Shown piece by piece: positions 26,041 to 38,000 of a stretch of DNA of 64,000 nucleotides (positions within the stretch are counted from its first letter, which is position 1; each line of letters starts with the position of its first letter). The position numbers and the translations under genes are program-made. This stretch comes from Phoronis australis (taxonomy: Eukaryota > Phoronida > Phoronidae), in contig NMRA01000604.1 in NCBI GenBank assembly GCA_002633005.1, positions 101,955 through 165,954 of the forward strand, read 5' to 3'. The notes below the pieces were generated by a model. It made no database searches. It worked only from the letters and a program-made list of their open reading frames with translations, and was not told the DNA's origin.

Positions 26041-29000
26041 ATGGCGGAGTTGCTAAAGAATGTGGACATTTTATTGGGGGATTACAGGCCAGTTGTCACC
26101 ACCGTAGGCCTTTTAGGCCTTTCATACTTTGCTGTGAACATTGCATTTACGCTCTTGAAAGCGGTACGCGATTGGGGACTTGGAAAACTTCTTGCAACTA
26201 ATCTCAAGTCGATGGGCGCTTGGGCCGGTAAGTTTTTGCCTAGGCAATGACCATCGTCTCTGTTGGCCCGAAGCAGAGGCGATGCAGAGGCTATAGGCGC
26301 TCTGTACGCCGGAAGCTTTTCGGCGAATTATGCCTCGCACCGACTAAACCATCAAAGTCACGTTGTTATAAATACCTTTTGCGCATAGAGGAACACCTGA
26401 AGAGGTTGATGTGTTTAATTCCTTCCAACTCGAACAAATACTCCCATTATCGGCATTATCAAACTTTTTCTTCGAGCAGTCCCTATTTCAGTTCCCAAAA
26501 TCGTGAACTCACTGCGCACGCTCCAATTTTTACCGCGCTCGCTAGGTGATGTGAATTCATGACCTCAATCTTTAAACAGGCCAAAGGTGAGCCATTGCGG
26601 TCTTGTCAGTCAAATGTTCGTTTCCAAAATGCCACCACTTATACTTGTCTTTAATTGGTGTTACTTGAAACTGATTGTATTTCAATGAATCATTGTTTGT
26701 ATTTGATAAAAATAAATGCTGTTGATATGACATTTGTCTTTGTGCACATATTTGACATTTTAATGTTTAACAACACGGCAAATGCACGGCTGGTTCCCGG
26801 TAGCACGTACGCAAAGGGCGGGAACTTCAGCTTTCAAAGTTCACCGGTAGGACCGCAACTTCTGACCTTCGGCGTCGTTAAAAAAATCTCTTGGCGTGCG
26901 CCGAGTGAAAATGTTGAGTTCACGATTTTGGGAACTGAAATAGGGACTGCTCGAAGAAAAAGTTTCATAACGGGAGTATTTGTTCGAGTTGGAAGGAATT
27001 AAACACATCGACAACCTCCTAAGGTGTTCCTCTATGCGCAAAAGGTATTTATAACAACATGACTTTGATGGTTTAGTCAGTGCAAGGCATAATTCGCCAA
27101 AAAGCTTCCGGCGTACTGAGTGCCTATAGGAGCTGCATCGCCTCTGGTTCGGGCCAACAGAGGCGATAGTCATTGCCTAATATAAGACTAGAGTTAGTGA
27201 GAACAGCATTTTTCAAAAATTTTAGAAAATGTGCATGCAATATACATCACCAGAAAACTCTATGAGACTAAAAGAATGGTGCAAAAACTTTTTAAATCGG
27301 ACTTGTGGTTCCGGAGAAAATGGTGTTTTTGTGTCAAATTTTTTGGTAAAAATTCTGTCAAATCAAATTTGCGTGTTTGAAATATTATGGTTACAAATCT
27401 ACGTAACGTAGATGGACATGTTATACATCATTTCAAAGAAAAAATTACGATGAATAATTTGCAAAAAAGAACATTCCGATTGGACATTCCTGTGCGAAGA
27501 TATTGACCTTAAAGTCAACAAAGCTGACAAAGAAAAATGCCAGTACGTACAATTTTGTCGTTTCAAATTGGCATAAAATAAATTACACAAGGAAAAAAAA
27601 TAAGCTAGTATCATTTCAAGATTTTTCACCAGGAAAGTTGAAATCTGATAATTAGTTGGGCAAATTATTATTATTTTGTGATTTTTTTGTTGACATGCAG
27701 TTTGCGACTGACTCAATTTTGTCAAAATGTATTTACTTAAAAAAATTAAAGACAAGCAAACATCATTCCAAATATGTAATGATGAAAGGTGTGATAAACA
27801 AAAATTTTAATACAAGCTTCATATAGTAAATAGAACGTATACCGTACTTTTTACAACAATGTAACAAAATGAAGACCTTGTCTTGAGCCATGCAGGAAAG
27901 TTCATGCTATACAAACAACAACAGCAATAGCAATATTTATTTCCAAAGTTGTCTTGATATGAACACATAAAGGTATCTATGATGGACAGATAAATAAAGT
28001 TCTCAAGGCATCCTCAAGGAAGGAAGGTCAAACCTTTTCACTGATTATTGATAGTGAGTACCTGCAAATAAACAGACAGTCAGTGGAGTACCTTACAAAG
28101 ACTTGTGGCCTCTTCAAGGAAGGGGGCCAAACCCTTTCACTGACTATTAAAAGTCAGTGGAGTGTCTTACAGACTTATGGCATCCTCAAGGAAGGGGGGC
28201 CAAACACTTGGCACTTACAAAGTCAGTGGAGTACTTCACTGAATTTTGGCACCCTCAAGGAAGGGGGCTGTTGAGTCAGTGGAATACCTATACACAATAT
28301 GGAGCACTCCAGCACTTCGAGGTCCTCTTGACCAAAATCGTCCATCACCCAAAAGGTGCGCACAGCCTCATCTTCATCGTAGTGGATATTGAGCCAAACT
28401 CATCCATGGAGCCTGAAAGAATGCTATGATTCATAAATCATATTGTTATGACATACAAGCATTATTAACTTAAAGGTCGTGAAAAGAAGAAGAAACAGCT
28501 GGGTAGGTTACATCAGTTTTCGTTACATCAAGAGCATATTGCTCTTCAGATGCTGCAATTTTGTTAATAAAAAATGCGAAAGCTTGTTACATACTATACT
28601 GAGAAATTACAAAGCCATGATACTGGTCATTACCAGTTCAGCTAACTTTGTGAAGAACATTCTTGCCAACCAGGAAGTTTGATGTTGTTGGCTGCACTGC
28701 TGACTGCAAGTAGAATCAGTAGAAGCAGGAAAGAAGGAGGATCTGGACCAAGAGCTAAAGGCAGAGTCTGATGAGACAGAAATGCAAGACATGATGATAT
28801 GTATTATAGTAAACTGACAAATAGGAGTGAAATTATGAGGAAAAATGATGAAGAAAATAACAACTGGTTTGGTCGACAGCAATTTCCAACAAAGGTTACC
28901 TGAAAGATATAGGCCAGGCTATGAACAATCTAGGCAAACCTATGAATAATTGTTGTTAAAACTACTTCATGGTAAGAAAAAAATTATTGATAGCACGTAT

Positions 29001-32000
29001 AGTTTTTCATGGTAGTAAACACAAGTTGAAAACACAGCACTGGAGTAGAAATGTACAGTTGTAATATTTGTTTACTCTAAAATTAAGATGTTTTCATTTT
29101 CTATCTTGACATATGCTGGCTAAACTGTCTTGGCCAGTTTGGGTGTGGTCCTGTCTGGCAACAAGTCAGGTCTTAGTGGCCTGACCTACAAAAATGTGAG
29201 GCAAAAATAAGAAAAAAGAACCTTAAACGTGAGAATCATTGTTCTCACAACCAGAAATTCCTTTTTGGGTCTTTTTACATTGACTTTTCAATAGGAAAAC
29301 GTTGAAATGCTTCAGTTTGTGAACTGAAAATTCGCCGCGATTCGCAGGAGCACCCCTAGTGGCAGTACCCGGAACTACGAAGTGAGTCAGAAATACGTCC
29401 GATTATATGAAATCGACGAAGGGCCTGTTTGCAACAAGTGTTTGAAATAGTTCATTAATGAACCCTTTAGTGCGCAATACAGTTCATTTTGTGCGCAAAT
29501 TAGGAAATATACCAATAAATTCAGGTCACAGTTGAAGGTCGTGGGAACTGGCAACTGTTTCAACTTTTAAGTCCACGAAAGTGAAAAATACTTACGTAAT
29601 AACGTGCGTAAGGATTTCTTCTAAAAGTTCATGAAGTTTCACGCCAAAATTCAAGAGTTTAATCTTCTCCTGAGTTGAAAACCAAATACCAGTTGTTTTT
29701 ACCGGCGACCATTTGGCTCTGAAATGTCGGTCACGTCGCTGCAAAAAACTCGTGCAAAGTATTATTAAACGTATTTTGCGACGAAAAAAGACTAACATTT
29801 AAGTAAAATTACGTCTTATTTCATACGTTGAAGTAATTTTTATTCACATTTATTGCATTTTTGAGTGATTTTTTGCCGATTGTAATGTGCGAATTTTACA
29901 CGGTGACAGATACGCGAAGCGTTTTGGTGACGTATATTGTTCTCACTACTAGAGTAGACTTCTTACGAGACAGTGACCACTGTCCTGCTGGCACGTAGGG
30001 CGGTGGAGCTCCTATAGACCCTTCATACGCCAGAAGATTTTTGACGAATTATGCCTTACTTCGACAGCACCGGCGACGGCGTCTGAGACGTCCGAACACT
30101 ACCAAAGGTCAACCCAGAGTGGCGCTCTAACTAACAATAGACACACAACCGAGGCCACTCGGTTAGCGTCGGAGAACTCCGTTCGACTACCCACCATTCA
30201 CCTCCCCGCCCACAATGCAAAATATACACCCCAAAACAAAACAATAAATCTCATCACAAAATAATAAATCTCATATCTTCTTCTTCTTCCTATATACAAC
30301 AAACGATCGTGGTATTGATCCTTACTTGTTGGCGCATTGTTAGTATAAAACTGAGGTGCACGTAACTGAAAAATAACGATAAAACGAAGTGTTGGTTGGT
30401 GTCAAGATAAAAACAGATCTTAATGGTTACTGTGTAAGATTGATGTTCAGGATGTGACTTGTGAATATTTCTATAGTTTCTGATGAGATGGCGAATTGTG
30501 GGAGTCTATTCCAGAGTAAAATGGTAGATGGAAAGAAAGAGTTTGCGTAGTATGCGGTGCGTATGTATAATCTCTCAAAGGTATGAGAGTGGGAGTTTCG
30601 TGATCTGGAAGTCTGTAGGAGTGGAAGGTATGAGTGAGGAATAGCAACCAGGTTATGTATGGTCTTGTACAGAAGGGATAGTTTGTTCTGACCTCGTCTT
30701 TCCTGGAGGGTGGGCCAATTGAGAGTTTTGAGCATGGATGAAATGAAGGAGTACCTTGAGTGGTCATTTAATACAAACCTGGCTGCTCTACGCTGTATTT
30801 TTTCTAGTTTTTCAATGTTTGTACGAGTGGATGGATCCCAGACAGAGGAGTATTTTAGTTTTGGTCTAACAAGTGAAGTGTAGGCAAAGGCTTTTAAAAT
30901 TTATTTTTGAAGAATTTGGCAATCGTGGGGGGATCTAATGGGTCTATAGAGAACTGCATCATCAGCAAAAAGCCGGACAGTAGAAAGAATGGTGTCAGGA
31001 AGGTCGTTTATGTAGAGTATGAAGAGTGCAGGGCCAAGGACAGAGCCCTGGGGCACTCCTGATTGGACTGGGGAGGAATTTGAGAACTCGCCATCGACGA
31101 CAACTCTCTGTGTTCTATGAGATAGAAGTGACTGGATCCAATTGTGGGTGAGACCCCTTATACCGTAGTATCTGATCTTCTCCAAGAATCTAGGATGGGA
31201 CACCTTATCAAAGGCTTTGGAGAAGACCAGCACCACAGCGTTGGTTTGAGTGCCTGCTTCTATAGTTTGGAGGAGGTCATCTACGAATGTGACAAGTTGT
31301 GTTTCACATGATCTATGGCTATGAAAACCATGCTGCCAGGTGTAAAGTATATTATTTGTGTCGAGATGAGGCATAAGGTTACTGACAACTATGTGCTCCA
31401 TAAGTTTTGGAAAATATGCAGGTGAGTGATATTGGGCGGTAGTTTGAAGCCAGAGTTTTATCATCTTTTTTGAAGATGGGTGCTACGTTTGCAATTCGCC
31501 ATTCTGTCGGGATTTGGTAAAGATTTCTTGGAGGACAGGTGCAATTTCTTCTGCCGTTACTTTAAGAATGTGAGGAGATATTTCGTCTGGTCCAGCGGCT
31601 TTGTGAGCAGGATAGAGGTTTTGCAACATTTTGCGTATACCGTCACTAGAGAAGGTTATATCATGCATGGAGTTGTAGGGGCTTGTGCCCATGTCAGGTG
31701 TATCTGTACCATCGTCCTTTGTGAAGACCAAGGAAAAGTGTGTGTTTAATATTTCTGACTTTGTTTTTGTGTCAGTGTGTAGTAAGCTATCTTTTTGTAG
31801 AGGAGCAATATTTGGTGATTCTTTGTTTTAGACTTTTGATGAAAGTAAAATCTTTTTGAATTATTACTCTGGGAAGGTGTAATTATGTTGTTGATGTAAT
31901 ATCACAATAATATATCTCATATCAAAATAATAAATCTCATTTATTTATTATAAACCAAATCAGCATATATACAGAAAACATTCTACCTCATCCAAATACC

Positions 32001-35000
32001 TTCCTCCCTCCCTGACTGTAACCCCCCAGCCATCACACTGCCTCTACCACAGACACCACTACTCTCATTCTCACCTGATCCTCGAATCCATGCCCCACCC
32101 TGAGATCTATAAAATGGCCTGTCTCTCAACAAATCCCACAACTGTCCCACAGATAGCCTCCTCATTAACCCCTCAACCCCTTTCCACGACAGCAACACCA
32201 CCTGAGACTCCCTCAAACACCTACCCCTCGGAACTGCCCATCCTAACTCCCTACATACCCTCACTGTCTCCCAAAAATCCGCATCCCCCAATTCTCCAAA
32301 ATCTCCCCCACTTTCCAATAACCACGCCCTCATCCAGCCAAATCCCCACTTCCCACTAAAACCTCCCCCAACTGACGTACCAACTTCAAAACGAGCCCTG
32401 ACTCCCTCCTATATATATATACACATCTCGGCAAATGCCAAAACTAAACACGTGTCCCTACATCCTCCCCTACAAAACAACATCCTGCCCACTGACACGT
32501 CTCCGTCCAAACCAACTTCTTTCCCATAAACCACTATCCAACATACTTGCACTGACTAAAACATCAAAGTCACATTGTTATAAATACCTTTTGCTCACAA
32601 AGGGACACCTTAGCCTAAGGCTTTGGAGGCTGTTGATGATATGTAATTCCTTCCAACTCAAACAAATACGCCCGTTATTCAACTTTTTCTTCAAGCAGTC
32701 CCTCGTTCATTTCCCAAAATCGGTAACTCACCATTTTTAACACTGCGCGTGCCAGGGGGTATGACGTCAGGAAGCCAGACCAACCGAGTTTGGTTTGTTG
32801 ATTTGTGGTCAAATTACTTCTACAAGCATGATTTTCCAAATCAAAATTCTTGACCTGACGGTCGTTAATTATGTTGAAGTTCAAATGGATTAAACTTGCC
32901 CGTGTTTAAGAACATCTAGTACACACATTCAAAAGAATTGAAGTTAATTTGGTTCATTTGACTCTTTACGAGTCGCGTAAGTCACTGTGATCTACAAATT
33001 TTAAATATTTTGCAGTTGTCACTGGCGCTACAGATGGAATTGGCAAAGCTTATGCTACTGAGGTAGGTTGTCTGTTTCTAAATTACTGTTTAATTCCTGA
33101 CTAATGAACCAGGGCATATATTGATTTTATCCTTTTATTTAGACATAGTTTGTTTATCAAATGTATGATTGATCTCTGTCAGTCAAATAAATTGATTTAT
33201 AATCTAAATTCTGATTGTTACAAGTATTTGCAGGTTTGTCTGCAAACTTTGGTGATAACTGAAGCATTTGGACATTAGGTTATATGGGTTAACACAGGAG
33301 CTCATTTATGAATCTCTTTTGTATGAATTTAACATATTGGAGCTTGTTGTTGAATGCACACAGACATCATGCTGTGCAGAAATGGTTGTTTGAGCAATGG
33401 GACAATTTTGAGTCGAAATCATAACTTGTTACTGTGACAGCTACACGATAGTTTTGTGAATAAAACGGGCAGTCTGTTCTCACACCTAGATACATTGTTT
33501 CAGCTGGCTAAGCGTGGTCTCAACATCGTTTTAATCAGCCGTTCAGCGGACAAGCTAGCTGATGTTGCCCTTGAAATTGGTAAGTCGTTGCTAAGGCGTT
33601 AGTAGTAAGTTACTGTTGTAATTACGTTCTGTCAATTTGGTGTCACTTAGTGTAAAAAACAGTTTTGAAATTGAAAAGCGTTTAATATATGCCCTGTCAC
33701 AGTGAGGTAGTTCGTAGTACAATATCAAAATCAGGACAAAAATGATTGGAAACGGACATCGAGTTGTACGATTGGAGAAAGACTCTGTGGTTGGTGTCAC
33801 ATGCGAGACGAGTTTTTTGACTAAAGTTGCCAGCTTTCCCCCATTCTCCTTACCATTTAATCAAAACGTTAAGACTTGCTCGGATGCTCTGATAATATTA
33901 TTTTGCACTGCATGACCCTCCATGGTTTGGGGAACATGGTAATTCTTCTGACACTCATACGTTCCTTAAAGGCTGCATTTTATCGATTTCACAAGTTTGG
34001 TGAGTTGGTATTTATTTATTTGGTATACCTCAAATGTTTGCGTGAGCATAACTTTGGAAAAATGCTTAACAAAACGTCAATAACTTCCTAAAAACAATTT
34101 TGAGTTGATGACGTAGCAACGTCATCTCTTAAGAATACTGGTCTATTTATACCAGCCTCTGTCCTATTTACATCGGTACGAAGTTTCAGTTGATCTTTTT
34201 TCCTTTGTAACACCTGAAGATGGTTGAAAAAATAATCAACGAAACTTCATGTCACTGTAAATAGCTTAGAGGTTAATGTGTAAGTACTACTAGGAATTTT
34301 AGAAATGATTTTGACGATGTATTGGTAACAAAAGTTTACTTTATTGGTAGTAATATTGCTCAAGTGTAAAATATTTCTCCTTTCTAAAAAGATTGTGTAA
34401 AGTTTTTATTATAATAAGCACTCTGCATATTAAAAGCTTCACAGTCTCTATTATTCTCTTTATGAAGCCATATAAGCACTCTGCATATTGAAAGCTTCAC
34501 AGTCTCTATTATTCTCTTTATGAAGCCATATAAGCACTCTGCATATTGAAAGCTTCACAGTCTCTATTATTCTCTTTATGAAGCCATATAAGCACTCTGC
34601 ATATTGAAAGCTTCACAGTCTCTATTATTCTCTTTATGAAGCCATATAAGCACTCTGCATATTGAAAGCTTCACAGTCTCTATTATTCTCTTTATGAAGC
34701 CATATAAGCACTCTGCATATTGAAAGCTTCACAGTCTCTATTATTCTCTTTATGAAGCCATATAAACACTCTGCATATTGAAAGCTTCACAGTCTCTATT
34801 ATTCTCTTTATGAAGCCATATAAACACTCTGCATATTGAAAGCTTCACAGTCTCTATTATTCTCTTTATGAAGCCATATAAACTGCTGAAACTGATCATT
34901 CTCAGCCACAGAACTGGAGGGGGCGATCCAGGGGTGTTGGGACTCCCTCTTACTCAGTTCCACACATGTCTGTGCCTTGTCAAACAAGCCACTGAACATG

Positions 35001-38000
35001 ATTCAGGGCCCGTGCCTTATATTGGCTCTAGAAATAAACCCCATGGCCTGCACTTGGAACTTAAACAGTGGAGCCCACAGAATGTCAAAAAACAAAAACA
35101 ATTTCTTAGAAAACCCATTTAAAATAACCCCCATTATATCATAAATTATTGCCATATTCCCAGATATGGTCATTAAAAATCACCAAAATTGATTCTCACC
35201 TGCTTATTACCTTCACTTTTACATCTAAAAACTAACCTGATTCATCTTCAATTCAACTCGATGAAGCTCGGGTAAAAATTGGTCATTTCCTGCTTAGCTG
35301 TCTTACACTCATACTCTCCACTTTGCATGATCAGCTTATAATAGCTGTTTCAATTACTGCCAAATCGGATCCCACTTAATGGAATACTCCGCTTATTATC
35401 ATAAATTTACCTCGAAACCAAAGGTATGTATTAAGGGGGCAGCACTGTATAAGTCTCTACACAGAGGCGGGCTTGTTTTCAGAAAAGACTTCTTTGTAAG
35501 TCCACAGAACCTCATTTCATACATTGCATTCTTACTTGAAATTGCAGAGTCTAAACAGAAGGTGAAGACCATTTCTATTCCGGTCGACTTTAATGGTGGT
35601 CAAGAGATTTACTCCAAGCTACGTGCAGAGCTAGTTGCCCTGGAAATTGGAGTCTTGGGTAAGTAACTGCGAGGTGCTTATGAAAGCCTCCGTACTTTTC
35701 AAAGACGTTCCTCTGATTGGTGAGCTGAATCTGGTGAAAGTTTTTATGAAAGCAATTACAAAATTCGTTCTAAGCTCTCCAACCCTTTCAGCTATTTCAC
35801 CGAAGGAGACGGGTGGCCCTTGATGATCTGATTGATTGAATTTTCAGGGCAGGTCTATGGATTAGGATCAATTACGGATGAATTGGCCTTTGCATAGCAA
35901 ACTGAATGTAACATGGGACAGATGTTGGTTTGACATATGTGGACTAATGTAATACTAATATTATCAAAACGCTAGTAATATAATGCCCGTGGTGTAACAT
36001 TTTCTCAAAGTTGTTATCGTCATTTAATTTTCCTATGATTCTCACAAAAATGACACCGAGGCGATAATATGATATGTGACATAACAGTAAAAGTCAGGTA
36101 TAATTCACCCGCAATTTGAAAACCAGTTTTCTCCTATGTGTAATGGGCATCAAACAGGTAAATGTACACGTTATGTCCGACTATTGCCGACGTAATGGTT
36201 CATTTGCATGTGAAGACCACTGTCCGAGGTTTTGGCTTGTATTCATGAGCAGTTGTACACACATTGCATCTGTCAACAATGTGAAATGCATGTTTGTTTG
36301 CAGTGGGATCCTGCTCACCAGGGGTATGTTACATGACATGTTTTTGTTTTCATAACTATTGTAGTGAACAACGTTGGATTCGCGTATGAATATCCAGAGT
36401 ACTTCCTAGATGTTAATGATGGCGATGAGGTAAGTTTGTATTATTTATAGAGGCTGTGCCACCTAGTGGTATAAGTGTCCAACGTGTCCCAGACCACTTG
36501 TTATTAAAGACTGTCAGTGGTAGTTGTTCCTTTACCTATTCCTATTACCTCTGTAGGCAAGCCTGGGTTGTACATTTGGAAAACATCAATTAAGGGATCA
36601 AAAGTCGAATCCAAATATACATTCGGGCGTATATTTGGTATTGACCCATATATGGTCAGGTGTATCAACATTGTAGTTGGCGTGCAATTTCAAAGTTCCC
36701 GTCACCTTTTCATCGCTGTAATACTGTAATGAAAATTGTTTGTTTTACAAGATTGGCGTATGTATCATTGAAAATTGATTTTGATGTCCATTTCCTACGA
36801 AACTGGGAACAATTCTGATGGTACACCATCACCTAAAATGGCTGGCGTAGTCAGTGACGGCCGACTCGAGCATTATACGTACTCACACACTCACTCAATT
36901 GCCGTCATATGTAATGAGTAAACCCTGCACACTTTTACAAAAAATATTAATTGTAAAATGAGGCAATCACCAACAAGGCTGAAAGTTTATATTTTTGTCA
37001 CGTATTTCGACTGACAAACCTCGTCCAGTGTTGTGTATGGACGAATGTAAAGGAAAGTGTTTCTTTGACATTTTGAATGAGCTGATGATGTCAGAGCTGT
37101 ACTGACGTCATTTTATTTATAGACTTTTTATAAATCACACAAACTGACTTACCTGGTTAAGTTATTGTTGTTAAGTACTCTTAAAATGTCGCTTGTCACG
37201 ATGTATTTATTTTTCATCCTTTCAGATTACTTCCTAAAATTTGAACTGATAATTGTTGAAGTAATGCACTTGTTTCATTTTCAGTTTTCTTTGCGAATGA
37301 TCCGAGTCAACATGGTGTCAGCAGTTATGGTAAGCGAATACCTTTGACGGTCTTTGTACTGAATTGGAAATATAATAATAATCTTTTGTCTTGGTTATTC
37401 CTTTTCCATCTTCAGATTATAATTCATTGTAGTGAGTCCTGTGTCATGACCAGCTTTTTATATTTGCAAGGTAAATTTTCCTGAAAAGTTATTGTTGTTG
37501 AGAAATTTGACACAACGGAATTTCCCGTCCGTCGTTTATCATCCCAAGCTGGAGACTTTACCGTGGCCCTATCCTATGAATGTCACATGACTAGGTATGT
37601 TGACAGTTGAAAAGGGGCTACAAGAGAGTTGGGATGGGTTAGTTTTGAGCTGTTTTCTGGGAAACAAAACTGTCAGAATGAGTTTTTGAGACCTGTGCGT
37701 AATGCTAATCTTGAGTCTGCAAGGAATAGATTAAGACCAGCCTTATAATAGTGAGTGGAAACAATCAGAATCTGGGTCTACAGCACTGTAACTGGGTGTG
37801 TGTGCTCATGTCCACAATAACGGATTTCATCCAAACTCTCTGAAAACCACCAAAGTTTGCAACGCTTTACAAATTGTGTCCATTTTGTTGAGTTTCCAGG
37901 GGTCTGTTGAATGAAACATGACGTCTGCAAGACTTATTAAGTCATAAGTTTGTGGTCTTGCCTTGCCACTTCACAGTTACTGAATAAAAGTTTAACCATG

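Larger units (their letters stand above)
27178..33015 (+). other. rest of HSD17B12 intron 1
   Basis: Apart from the minisatellite at 28075-28290 and the nested retroelements at 30004-32765, this long intron shows no exon I can recognise. A near-palindrome with ATCTACGT arms lies around 27393-27409. Confidence 0.7.

Noticed and set aside
32090-32359. Proline- and threonine-rich plus-strand frame
   Set aside because: It is the opposite strand of the retroelement-like frame in a pyrimidine-rich stretch.
34414-34877. CRISPR-like array
   Set aside because: Units are directly adjacent with no unique spacers, and the setting is an animal intron.
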